Shown here: positions 1-14,187 of the stretch, piece after piece
How positions within the stretch are numbered: position 1 is the first letter of the stretch
Layout of the letters: each line of letters starts with the position of its first letter
Made by a program: the position numbers and the translations under genes
Source: Haemonchus contortus
Lineage: Eukaryota > Nematoda > Chromadorea > Rhabditida > Trichostrongylidae
DNA length: 64,000 nt
Direction: 5' to 3'
NCBI GenBank assembly: GCA_000469685.2
Contig: LS997565.1
Coordinates: 12,582,505 to 12,646,504, forward strand
Notes under the pieces: generated by a model
Told to the model about the DNA's origin: nothing
Database searches by the model: none
The model's input: only the letters and a program-made list of their open reading frames with translations

Positions 1-1194
1 CCGTGGTCAACCATGCACTGATTTCAGTCGTGTAATGTTATAAAGGTAGCTTCGTTTGCACGTTTCATCTTCTCTTTTTTCCAACTGCTTAGCCTCTTCC
101 TGCTAGCAAATATTAAGATGATGCATACGTTAAATCCACCGTAATTGATTCTTCCGTATTTTGTTTGCATAGAAGTTGGTATCTCGCCATCACAAATGCG
201 TGAAGTGTGCATGATACACTTTCATCACACGCGATATCACGCGACCAACCTGCATTATAAGGTTGCTATGCCGCACAATTTTCACATGTTCGTCACAAAG
301 GATGAGGTCAGAAAAGCATGCGGCGACTACTTCAAGTCCTAGCCCCATCTTTGTGGGAGGACGGAATCGACAAGCTGCCTGAGCGTTGGCGTCAAGTAGT
401 GGATGGTGATGGTGCATACCTCTAATCTTCAGGCTGGTTCGCTATTGATTTATTCACAAAAAAGTTGGGGAGAAAAACTTATGCAACAAACCGTCCAGCT
501 GCGAAGGAAAGACCGGACCTACGCCGAAATGGAAATTCCTCAGCAATCAGCAATCGTAGTAATTGAGCCACCTACAGGACGCTTCAGCGCCTGTTCATGG
601 CAGCTCTATCCCCATCTCCAAGGTGGGCTTGCATCACTCGCGTGTAGTCATAAATTCGCCATTTTCAAAATGTCAATTTCGGCATTTGTTGTTATGTTTA
701 TTACACGCTAAGGCAAATGTAGCGTAAAATGATCACAATTTCTAGAACTAAATTAAACAAGCTAACAAATGCGAGGAACACGTGTAGATAATATGTAATC
801 GTAAAAGGAAAAACACGTAGTGCAAGCCAAACGGTGCAACTTCAAGGTTAGATTAGAACAAAGGCGTAGAAGAAGTGGCTAACCGAAAGAAACTATGAAA
901 GATCTCACATAGATAAAATTTCTGCTACAGTGCGTTTGAACTTAGACAGAGAACCCTGAGTGTTTTTTTGTTACCTTTTGTAGAGGCTGGCTTTTCCTTT
1001 CTTAGGTGGCTTAGGATCTAGTGATGGATATGATGGGCTGATAGTATCAATGCCCAGATGTTAAAAGTTAACATTAGGGATAGTATCTGTCATCAACTTA
1101 TACGGCTCTTTCTGCTGAATCGCGGAAATGAACAGTGCCCGTAATGAAGGCTGACGAAGTGCTCAAAGACATATGTATCTAAGAGTAAAGGAAT
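1..1194. other. no supported gene
   Basis: Short open frames occur on both strands but none has splice signals, family resemblance or a related copy elsewhere in the window. I see nothing annotatable here. Confidence 0.5.
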
Positions 1195-1345
1195 GTGTGG
1201 TCAAACGGGCTGGTCGAGCCTCCCATTCCTCCTTGGTCGGATAATCGGCACCAGACTCGTCTTATTGGGTGAGGATAATAGCACCAACGTGTATATCGGC
1301 GAGCCATCACAAGCCATTGTAGAGAGCCAGTAGCTTACTTTACGT
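1195..1345 (+). repeat. tRNA-derived SINE, 3' part
   Basis: The stretch matches the central and 3' part of the SINE best seen at 51010-51290: a CCTCC...GGTCGG..A..GGCACCAGACTCGTC block, then GGATAA.AGCACC and a CAAGCCATTGTA block. The tRNA-like head with its A and B boxes is missing, so this copy is 5'-truncated. Confidence 0.55.
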
Positions 1346-1831
1346 TAGGGTCCTGTGTAGCATAACAGCTCTTGGCAACTTCTGCGAGCCCAGTCATAGT
1401 CGCGCAAAAGCAGACTTCATGTCGACGAATCGATAGTTTTGTGCGTTTTCCACGAAGGTAAGCCTAGCTTTTTCCCTTGCTGGACGTCACTGGGTTTGAG
1501 TTCTCCAGTATATCTCTGGTGCTTTCCACTTAGCATTCGATCGTCGTATTCGATGCGCAGTGAAAAACACTGTGATTCACGACTGCTGCCAGACGTTGGA
1601 GTCTGGGTAGATAGACCCCATCCGACTTCACCGATTTCTTATCTTTCCTTTGAAACTATTTTAAATGACTGACATCTCTCGAACTGCTAGTGAACTCTCT
1701 TTATCGCAGGTAAATCACAAACACAACTGATTGACACAAAGTTACCTAAAGACTAATTTTGCAAAACTTGTTGACTACTGTTGACGGAATTAAAGCGAAG
1801 AATAATGAAAATACAAAAATTCTCCCATTCC
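1346..1831. other. intergenic, 3' flank of EF-hand copy 1
   Basis: No gene recognised. The last 100 bases (about 1730-1831) weakly resemble the 3' untranslated region of copy 2 near 33350-33440 (shared TTGCAAAAC.TGTTGAC block), so they are probably the old 3' UTR of copy 1. Confidence 0.35.
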
Positions 1832-1942
1832 TCAGATTCTAAGTGCTTTTGAACATTGAATCATGTCGTATTTTTGAACAACCATATTCCCAAACGACGT
1901 CTGCTTGTGCCTGAGTTTCGAAAATAGTGAACTTTATATGTT

Positions 1943-6044
<4,102 letters not shown>

Positions 6045-6282
6045 GCCTGAGCATAGAAAAAATCAGTAGCAATAGCTTACCTGAGACACAGTTTTTTATT
6101 TTTTCCTTCTTAGTCATAGCCCGTTCACAATTTCGATCACTGGAAACTGATTCTCATGAATGCTACACATGCAGAGTATAGCAAGAACAAGAGTTATGTA
6201 CCTACTTCAGGTGAGGCAATGCTAAGCACTTCGCACTATCACAAGTAGTCTCCAGAGATCGTGTCCCAGGTCAAGATCAGCC

Positions 6283-6430
6283 CTATATCTAGAGGTTGGT
6301 CGGTTGGTGGAAGACTCTTCAGGAGGATAGAAGCACTTGTATGTAGGCTGGCCTTCGCAAGTACAGGCCCCATACTGATTCAATTGCTGTTACGATTTTG
6401 AATAGAAGTCTAATGGGGGGGGGGGTGCTC
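6283..6430 (+). repeat. SINE fragment in intron of EF-hand copy 1
   Basis: It carries the SINE middle and 3' blocks (GGTTGGTCGGTTGG, GGATAGAAGCACTTGTATGT, GGCTGGCC..CGCAAGTA) and ends near a G-rich run. A related fragment lies in the matching intron of copy 2 (33830-33930), with a shared CATACTGATTCAA block, so the insertion predates the gene duplication. Confidence 0.55.
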
Positions 6431-7143
6431 CCTAATGCGAGAATGATTTGTGCCAAAGACCGCATTCTTTAGAGGATACAGAGATACTTGTGGGAAAAAC
6501 CACTCGATATGACCACCCAGTGTTTTGTGATAAGCTATCGTTGTCTCTAGAGCAATATTGAGATCTAAGCCGATAAGTCAGATAAAGTTCAGGCACTGAA
6601 TAAAAATAGTAATTCGTGTTTCATTAGAGCCAGCGGACATCAAGTTTCCTCGAGATGAAATCAAAAGATCAGAAGCGACTCACTTTCCTATGAGTTTCGA
6701 CATTTCTATCACTACATTGGGAACTTTGATGAAAGTTTGCGAAAAAGATGTCAACTTCTCGACATACCTGCCATAACGGATGAAATTGTTATTGAAGTCA
6801 TCGGTCACTGAGAGATGTTCCTGAACGAGTAGTGGTAAGAGGAAAAGGTGAACCCTGGGTCCCAGCCATCATGATCGTTCCTTGCTCTGATGCTTTTCAT
6901 GGTGGAAGTTTGTTCATAATTGAACACAAAAAACCAAATGCTCAAGGGGCTGTGAGCATTTGTGTAGAATTACCGATGCAAGCTAGCTGCACTCTCATTT
7001 ATAGACATAACATATCGCATTATTATGAATACCTCTTCAAACTCCACGTCCGGAAGAGCTTTCAATACATCAACGTGTGTAATATTTCCTTGCTTATCAA
7101 TGGACGAGACGGAACACACTGGGAAATGGGAGTCAGCGATTTC

Positions 7144-7752
7144 CTGCAAAAGTATTCTGTATCCATTTCTTATTATCATATTATATAATAATAGTATGGC
7201 CTACATTCATTTCGGGGTATCTTCGATTCGCAGTCCTCCTCTTATAGTCGTTGTGATTACTTCTAGAGTTCTATGATACCGGCGGTTTCCCCTATCCCCA
7301 CAGCTAGATCCAGCCGTCCTACTCAAGACCTACTCATGCATCTGTTCCCACCATAAGCATTAATAACCAGGGAATATTTTTCCAGGGCCTTTCTTAAATA
7401 GTGACTCTCCAAATGAGTTGATACTCTCACAAAAGCATTACATGCCCTCAGCCTTGATATGAAAAATTTCTGGATGCATCTCTCAATTTTTTTTTCGGTC
7501 TCTAGGCCGACTCGACTCTGCGTTGCTCTTACCGATAGCTCTAAACACAAGCCGACTATGTACCGAGTCTCTGCACTTCTCCCAAACAATTTTTTATCAC
7601 TAAAACATTGAAAGTTTATAGTTGCACAGAGGCCTCCCTGCTTAGTGCATGCACCGCTAATTACCAGCTCCTATTTCGTACACTGAGAGAGGTACTTCTA
7701 CTATTCTGATCCGACCCATCATCCAGAGATCTTTAGAGATGAAGCAATGGCT
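7144..7752. other. intron sequence of EF-hand copy 1 below the BEL element
   Basis: No gene, repeat or conserved signal recognised. It ends at the GCAAT target duplication of the retrotransposon. Confidence 0.4.
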
Positions 7753-7757
7753 GCAAT

Positions 7758-8051
7758 TGTGGTGAAGTGTGGTCCAGATATAGCAGTAAAATACTTTTGC
7801 CTGCCACGCGATTGCTTTGTGTGTCTTCTTGTGCTTCTGTCGTACTCCTGTGTACTTCTCACTTTATTGTTGACGGCGTACGGCAGCGGAATCGAAACAG
7901 TGGAGTTGGACAAGAAGAAAAAGAAGAAGAAGAATGAAAAATCACCCTTCTGTGTGTCTTATATACTATAGTTGATTAGATCCACATAAATCTTACTATC
8001 ATAACCTCATTTTTACATGACTTTCTACACGCAACGGTAATGTTTCGTACA
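7758..8051 (-). repeat. BEL/Pao 3' LTR
   Basis: 294 bp, the same length as the partner LTR and identical except for one base. In element orientation it starts TGTACGAAAC and ends TTCACCACA. A purine-rich patch just outside it (minus strand, about 8052-8070) could be a weak polypurine tract. Confidence 0.95.
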
Positions 8052-8102
8052 GAAAGCTCCCACGGGAGGCATAAGGAATTTACAATTTTAATCATATTTT
8101 TA

Positions 8103-11100
8103 CTATAGATCACTCTTGTTTCTTCCGACTTCTTTTCGTGGGCGTAAATCATATCTTGTACTTTTCGGTTGGTCTGTTTCGCGTTCTTCATCTTGATGTT
8201 GAACTTCTGTATGACGTCTTTCCTTGGTGTTCTCTTGATCGGAACCAATTTCAAGTGGGATCAGGAGATTCATGGGTCTTCGAATATAGTTATTGTTTCC
8301 GCAGTATACTTCAGCTTCTCTTGCTTCATTATCGCTGTTACGTATTAGTCTTGATATTCTTCCCAGTTTCCAGTTATTGCGTTTCTGGTAGGTGTCTACG
8401 ATTAAAACAATTTCTCCTTCCACTGGTTGCTTTGCGCTTCCTCTTTGATTTGTCACATTTCGTCGATGTTGTTCGCGTAGAGCTGACAAATAGGAATTTT
8501 TCCATATGTTCCAGTACCGTTCTGTCAACTGATACGAACTTCTCAGAGCTTTTTGTGTCTGTATTCTCGTCTTGAATCGTCCGATTTCAGCGGTCGGGAG
8601 GTAGGTTGGGTCGTCGTCATCGTCACTGAGATTGTCTAAAGGAAGTGTGACATCCATTTCGTGCTGAATGAAATCAATAGGTCGAATGGAGCGGATGAAG
8701 TCTTCTAGATCAGTTTCTTGATACGTGAGAGGTCTCGTGTTTAAACATGCTTCTATTTCATGCAGGAGCGTGGTGAGCTGGTCGATATTGAGAATCCGCC
8801 TTCCTATTGCTTTGAATAATGAGCTTTTAACCGACTTTATGAGACGCTCATAGAAGCCACCTTTCCAGGGTGAAAATGGTGTTATATGATGCCATGTTAT
8901 GCAGTGGTTGCTCATCGCCTCGTTAATCGACGGTTCTTCTTCAATTTTCCCGAGAGATTGGACTAGTATTTGGCTGCCCAACAGGAATGTAGGAGCGTTG
9001 TCACAGATGACTGTCTGTGGCTTTCCCCGCCTTGCGACGAATCGGCGGAAAGCGTTGAGGAATTTCTCCGTCGTTCCATCGAGTACCAATTCCAAATGTA
9101 TCATTCGTGTGACTGTACAAGTGAAAATGCATCCGTAAACACTGATCTTTTCTCCATCTTCGCGGAAGACAGTCAGCGGGCCAAAATAGTCTAATCCTGT
9201 ATGCTGAAATACTCTCGATCTGGTGACACGAGATCGTGGTAGGTCAGTCATTTCTGGATACTTAAAGGGGAGATTGTTCATTTTTTGGCACGTAATGCAT
9301 TTTCGCAAAGACTTTTTGACTTGTTCTCGCAATCGTGGGATCCAGTACATACGTCGAACATTGGAAATGGTATGGGCTGTCCCTACGTGGTATGGGCCAT
9401 GAGCATCGTTAATGATCAGGCGGGCGAGATGGGTATTGGGGGCAATAAGGATAGGGTTTTTGGCGGTAGGATCAAGGTCTGATTTGTTGAGGCGGCCGTA
9501 TGCTCTCAGTATTTTTACGCGATCCTCCTTCATGTTCAGATTTTTTGTGAGTTCCTTTTTGTAATGCGCATTGATGTGTGTTAGCTGATGATTCCGGACT
9601 AGAACATGTTGGGCGTCGAGAATGTCCAGTGCGGTTAGGTAATCTTCTTGAGTTTGATGTTCGAGCCATGGTAAGCTGTCGAATAGCCTTTCTTTCAACC
9701 CTGAATGAAGATGACACGTCAGTTTCTTCAGGAACCTTAGCGCATATGCGAGAATCCTTTTGGCTCTAGTGAAGTTACTGAATGCTTCGAGATCCATGAC
9801 GTCTATGATCTCGACTTGTGATGACTGGGCAATGTGCAAACATGCTTCACTTGGGAATTCTTCGTATTCTGATGTTTGCAAGGAATGCAGGTTCTTCCCC
9901 ATCCCTTCGCTAGAAATTTGTTGAAGGCTGTATGCATGCCACCATACATGACTTCCAAAGTTTTCTTTTGAAAGTCCTCTGGTGCCGCAATCTGCTGGAT
10001 TTTTGCTGCTGTCAATGTAACCAAACTTCACCGATAGTTTCAACGACTCCAAATTCTGTACAATTTCATGGATTTCCTTGACTCGGTTGGTTACGAATAC
10101 TCCGTTACCTCGATATTTTGGTGTTGAAATCCAATGCAAAGCGATTTCGGAGTCTGTGAGTATTAAGATGTTTTTCACGTTTATTGAAGGGTTCATGCTT
10201 TGGAAGACGTTGGATGTTAGTCTAACTCCGATAGCAAGTGCATTAAGTTCGAGTTTCGGTATTGTCGCTTGATACTTCATATGTGGTATTTTTGACTTGG
10301 CCATCAGAAGATAGGAGCTTGTTTCGTTGACAATATAGATGCATGCCGTCATTGCAATTGAGCTTGCATCAGTATACGTTACAAGGGTATATTCGGTTTT
10401 GACGTTCGCAATCATTCTGGGAAGTTGATGTTGGAATCCGTTTATGCCTTGCATGAGTTGCAACCATTTTTCTGTGTCTTTGGGAATTAGCGGTTCATCC
10501 CATTCATAATGATGTTTCCATAGTTGTTGTTGGAAGTGCTTTGCCTTCACTAACAATGGTATGAACCATCCGAGGGGATCATATATTGAAGCAAGCTGCT
10601 GCGCTACGACTCGTTTGCTGACGAAATTCTTCTCATCAATGTTGATTTTCAACTCGAAGTGATCTGTTATCGAGTTCCATGGTACTCCCAGCACTTTGGG
10701 AACTCGACTGAGTGATTGATCGCAAACTTTTATGGCGTCCATGATGTATGCATCATTGGCGATGAATTCGCGTAAGTTCATCCGCATATTTGAGAAGATT
10801 GTTTTCAAATCGGTGTATTTCTGAATAGCTCCTTCCCTGGAATCTGCGTTGACAAATAGATTGTCGACATAAAGGTTTCTTGCAATTTCATCAGTCAGTT
10901 CTTCGTTTTTTACATAGTTTTTCAAGTGATAGAGAATCGTTGCACTGAGAAGGAAAGGGGAGGCGTTGATTCCGAATGTTACGCGGGTGAATCGGTAAAC
11001 AGCAATATTCTCATGAGTGAGCGCTTCCTTGACGTTTTTCACCCAAAGGCATCGAGTAAAATCTCTGTCCGACTCTTGCAGGCGTACTTGGAGGAATGCC

Positions 11101-13610
11101 TTTTCAACGTCAGATAGTAGGACATATCTCCCTGTACGAAAGCGCAGCAAAATACCGTATAGTTTCGGTAACATTGTTGGTCCTTGATGAATCATGTCGT
11201 TGAGAGAAGGGCAGTTTCTGTAATGAGCTGATGCGTCGAATACAACGCGGAATTTTGTAGTTGTTTTTTGTGGGGTTATCACTAGTTGGTGAGGGAGATA
11301 GTGTTTTCTGGTTGTCGATGAATCTTCAGACTCGTTTACTTCTTCAAGAATGCCTGCTTTGAGTTGTTCTTTGAAAACATTGTCGTACTGCAGTAAAATA
11401 TCGGGGTGATCGCTGTATTTTCGAAGAGTATTTTTCAGTCGTTTCCATGAGAGCGCTCTATTGTCTGGTAATTCAGAATACTGTTCCTTGAAGGGGAGTT
11501 TCACATAGTATCCATCATCACGTTTCTGGATGGTATTATTGAATTCCTTCAGAATTTGGGCATTTGTGTTTGCTTTTTCTTCCTTTTCGGTTCTGGAAAG
11601 TTCCTCCTCTCTTTCACAGGATTCAGTGCTCCAGTATTGTTCCCAGAAATCCATTGGATCGCTTGTTTTGGAAGTGTGCACAAGGACAGGATTTCCTTTT
11701 GTGATTGTGCCGTTCTGCGACAATTTTTGTCCTGAGATCATGTATCCAAATGTTGTTGGAATGAGGCGCAATCCGGAGGGAAGAGTGAAATGTGGCGATC
11801 CAAATTTTATGAAGTTCCACAATTGGTCGCACCCAATCAGGATCCGTGCTTGTATGTGGCTCTTTTTCATCGGTGAGCATAGGCGAATGTGTTTTCTTTT
11901 GATAAAGTTGATATCTCTTTTGTCTAGAGCCGGGCGGCTAACATTTGGAGTGATCGTGTCGTGTATGTATAATTGGAGTGTGTGCTGTACACCTTCGTTA
12001 TCCCATATGCTGAGGGATGTGATTGGGCATGTGATGTCTCTTTGTTGAGTCGTTCCGAATGTACTGAGTCTCATTGTTGATGATCCTTGTCTCGGAAGTT
12101 GGAGCTCTTGTGCAAGTTCAAAGTCTATGAAGGAACGGTCGGCCCCAGTATCAAGTAGCACCAGCACATCACGTAGTCTCTCTGTTACTGGATTCATTAC
12201 TTTGATCGATCCTGTGAGAAGACATATGTCTCCTTTCACCGTCGCTTTCGGGTTTTCCGCGACAGCTGAAATGTCAGCATCATTTGCGCCTGCTTCGATT
12301 TGTGGTTCATTTGATGTAAAATTCTGCAAGGAGTTTTTAGGTTTCCCATTGTTCTTCTGTTCGGCTTGTGTTGTGGGAAAGTTTGGTTCCGTATTTTTCA
12401 AACATATTGACGTATGGTGTCGTTTTCCGCAATGGGTGCATCCTACTCCCTTGCACTCAGAGAATGCGTGGTTTCTTGATCCGCATCCGAGGCATCTCTT
12501 CGTTTGTTTGAGATATTCAATTCTTTCTTTTGGATGCTTGAGTTTTGTGCATGAGATTGACCAATGATCTTGTGAATTACAAAAGAAGCAATATGGCGAT
12601 CGTGTCTTCGCGTAGGTAGGAGCAGGTGAACCTCGACTTATGTATCTTCTCTCTTGTGTATTTTGCGGTTTGAATGTTTTTGACATGTGACGTTCGATTT
12701 CTTCTTCTTGTTTCAGGACTGTGTCTAGAACATCCATTTGTTTCGTCATGGTCCATGTCTCATTGTACGATTGTGTTACTTTTTTCTCGAGAACTTTTCT
12801 TTTTATGTCATCCCTGAACTTAGCCAAAGTTTTCGACATTAGCCATGGACTGTTGAGGTCCTCTCCTTTGCTTTCTAACTGTCGCGTTATCGAGGAGAGT
12901 CGGTCGAATAGTTTGCATTGATCTTTCAACTCTGTGCTTTGAGCTGTGCAAACTTCCATTTGTTCGTGCAGGTTGGTAATGATGACAGATGTATTTCCAT
13001 ATTTCTCTTGCAAATGCTTCACCACCATAGGATAATTTTTCGAAGTTATTTGGTATCTTTCGGCAGATTGCCGTGCTTCTCCTTTTAAGGCTTGGAGGAG
13101 GTAGTTGAACTTTTGGAGATCCGACAAAGGAGTCGAATGTATTGTAGCATTGAATAACTCCCAGAAGTTGTCCCACTCCCAGCAATTACCACTGAATTCT
13201 GGAATGGGGGTTTTTGGAAGTTCTGCTCGGGTCATTGTGGAGTGCCATACTTTTCCGGAATCTAGTGCTTGCTTTTCTACCTCAAGACGGGCCTGCAAGT
13301 CTTCCGATTCCGATAGTAAGACCTGGCCTTTCTCCAACTGCTCCGAAATTCGCTCTTCTTCTTCGTTCTCCAGTGAGTGTTGAAGTTTATCAACTGCTTC
13401 TGCGAATGCGAAGAAGGCTTTTTCGAAGGATGTTTGTGTTGCACGTATATGAACTAGTGCATTGTTGATTTGGCTTATCAGATTTTCGGTATCACATTGA
13501 TCATTTGGAAATGAACCTTTTGTTAAGTGGTTGTACGTTTCCAAAAGATCATTTAGTGCCTTTGCTTGTCGAGTGGCTATGCCTTTGCGAGCTTTGAGTG
13601 TGGTCGCCAT
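8103..13610 (-). CDS. BEL/Pao gag-pol polyprotein, 1835 aa
   Basis: Single long frame from ATG at 13610. Residue positions are approximate. The N-terminal coiled gag region (about 1-330) is followed by three Cys/His zinc-knuckle-like motifs (about 338-405, of CxxCx4HxxxxC type). A retropepsin-like aspartic protease follows with L-D-T-G-A-D near 487. Reverse transcriptase has F-D-A-S-A, then Y-V-D-N near 914 in place of the canonical Y-x-D-D. An RNase H-like region follows, with T-D-A-S and T-D-S-E. The integrase has an HHCC-type zinc module (H..H..CxxC), then D in D-Y-F-G (about 1472), D in C-D-N-A-P (about 1534), and E about 52 residues on in F-Y-E-R. The C-terminus has the basic W-K-L-G-R-I module usual in Pao integrases. 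No frameshift or stop is present. Length and domain order fit a full-size BEL/Pao gag-pol, so this copy may still be active. There is no envelope gene. Confidence 0.96.
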   Translation of the reverse strand: MATTLKARKGIATRQAKALNDLLETYNHLTKGSFPNDQCDTENLISQINNALVHIRATQTSFEKAFFAFAEAVDKLQHSLENEEEERISEQLEKGQVLLSESEDLQARLEVEKQALDSGKVWHSTMTRAELPKTPIPEFSGNCWEWDNFWELFNATIHSTPLSDLQKFNYLLQALKGEARQSAERYQITSKNYPMVVKHLQEKYGNTSVIITNLHEQMEVCTAQSTELKDQCKLFDRLSSITRQLESKGEDLNSPWLMSKTLAKFRDDIKRKVLEKKVTQSYNETWTMTKQMDVLDTVLKQEEEIERHMSKTFKPQNTQERRYISRGSPAPTYAKTRSPYCFFCNSQDHWSISCTKLKHPKERIEYLKQTKRCLGCGSRNHAFSECKGVGCTHCGKRHHTSICLKNTEPNFPTTQAEQKNNGKPKNSLQNFTSNEPQIEAGANDADISAVAENPKATVKGDICLLTGSIKVMNPVTERLRDVLVLLDTGADRSFIDFELAQELQLPRQGSSTMRLSTFGTTQQRDITCPITSLSIWDNEGVQHTLQLYIHDTITPNVSRPALDKRDINFIKRKHIRLCSPMKKSHIQARILIGCDQLWNFIKFGSPHFTLPSGLRLIPTTFGYMISGQKLSQNGTITKGNPVLVHTSKTSDPMDFWEQYWSTESCEREEELSRTEKEEKANTNAQILKEFNNTIQKRDDGYYVKLPFKEQYSELPDNRALSWKRLKNTLRKYSDHPDILLQYDNVFKEQLKAGILEEVNESEDSSTTRKHYLPHQLVITPQKTTTKFRVVFDASAHYRNCPSLNDMIHQGPTMLPKLYGILLRFRTGRYVLLSDVEKAFLQVRLQESDRDFTRCLWVKNVKEALTHENIAVYRFTRVTFGINASPFLLSATILYHLKNYVKNEELTDEIARNLYVDNLFVNADSREGAIQKYTDLKTIFSNMRMNLREFIANDAYIMDAIKVCDQSLSRVPKVLGVPWNSITDHFELKINIDEKNFVSKRVVAQQLASIYDPLGWFIPLLVKAKHFQQQLWKHHYEWDEPLIPKDTEKWLQLMQGINGFQHQLPRMIANVKTEYTLVTYTDASSIAMTACIYIVNETSSYLLMAKSKIPHMKYQATIPKLELNALAIGVRLTSNVFQSMNPSINVKNILILTDSEIALHWISTPKYRGNGVFVTNRVKEIHEIVQNLESLKLSVKFGYIDSSKNPADCGTRGLSKENFGSHVWWHAYSLQQISSEGMGKNLHSLQTSEYEEFPSEACLHIAQSSQVEIIDVMDLEAFSNFTRAKRILAYALRFLKKLTCHLHSGLKERLFDSLPWLEHQTQEDYLTALDILDAQHVLVRNHQLTHINAHYKKELTKNLNMKEDRVKILRAYGRLNKSDLDPTAKNPILIAPNTHLARLIINDAHGPYHVGTAHTISNVRRMYWIPRLREQVKKSLRKCITCQKMNNLPFKYPEMTDLPRSRVTRSRVFQHTGLDYFGPLTVFREDGEKISVYGCIFTCTVTRMIHLELVLDGTTEKFLNAFRRFVARRGKPQTVICDNAPTFLLGSQILVQSLGKIEEEPSINEAMSNHCITWHHITPFSPWKGGFYERLIKSVKSSLFKAIGRRILNIDQLTTLLHEIEACLNTRPLTYQETDLEDFIRSIRPIDFIQHEMDVTLPLDNLSDDDDDPTYLPTAEIGRFKTRIQTQKALRSSYQLTERYWNIWKNSYLSALREQHRRNVTNQRGSAKQPVEGEIVLIVDTYQKRNNWKLGRISRLIRNSDNEAREAEVYCGNNNYIRRPMNLLIPLEIGSDQENTKERRHTEVQHQDEERETDQPKSTRYDLRPRKEVGRNKSDL

Positions 13611-13872
13611 ACCTCGATTCTTGTTTTTTTTTCAATGCTTTCGAATGAATTGAAAATTTTGAAGAAAGTTTTGAACTGAATGACTTGGCTAGAATTAGCT
13701 TTCTTGCGAGCTTACTATCCTAGAGTCGATTGGTATGACTTCTTGGAATTGTATTCGCGAGCACTCTACCAAGTTCCAAAAGCTTGAGCTACTTTTGAGC
13801 TAATAGTCAACGCGGTTTCTCTTTCGCTTGTACAGAATGAGTCAACTCACGTTGTCTTCGCTCTTCTGATCT

Positions 13873-13885
13873 GGCCGATGCACCA
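13873..13885 (-). promoter_or_regulatory. primer-binding site, tRNA-Gly type
   Basis: In element orientation, 8 bases after the 5' LTR, the sequence TGGTGCATCGGCC appears. It is complementary to CCA plus the expected last ten bases of a tRNA-Gly(GCC) acceptor end (my recall of that tRNA, not a search). Confidence 0.75.
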
Positions 13886-13893
13886 AACTTTTC

Positions 13894-14187
13894 TGTGGTG
13901 AAGTGTGGTCCAGATATAGCAGTAAAATACTTTTGCCTGCCACGCGATTGCTTTGTGTGTCTTCTTGTGCTTCTGTCGTACTCCTGTGTACTTCTCACTT
14001 TATTGTTGACGGCGTACGGCAGCGGAATCGAAACAGTGGAGTTGGACAAGAAGAAGAAGAAGAAGAAGAATGAAAAATCACCCTTCTGTGTGTCTTATAT
14101 ACTATAGTTGATTAGATCCACATAAATCTTACTATCATAACCTCATTTTTACATGACTTTCTACACGCAACGGTAATGTTTCGTACA
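13894..14187 (-). repeat. BEL/Pao 5' LTR
   Basis: Partner of the LTR at 7758-8051; same 294-bp length with one substitution. It should carry the element's promoter, but I could not point to a convincing TATA box. Confidence 0.95.

Larger units (their letters stand above)
7758..14187 (-). mobile_element. intact BEL/Pao LTR retrotransposon, 6430 bp
   Basis: It is bounded by two 294-bp direct LTRs (7758-8051 and 13894-14187) that begin TG and end CA in element orientation and differ at a single visible position (an A/G within the GAAGAA run). A 5-bp target duplication, GCAAT, flanks it at 7753-7757 and 14188-14192. A tRNA-type primer-binding site lies just inside the 5' LTR, and a single uninterrupted gag-pol frame fills the interior. 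Near-identical LTRs, a perfect target duplication and an open frame indicate a very recent insertion. It landed in the intron between exons 15704-15626/14474-14379 and 7143-7033 of EF-hand copy 1, on the same strand. Confidence 0.97.
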
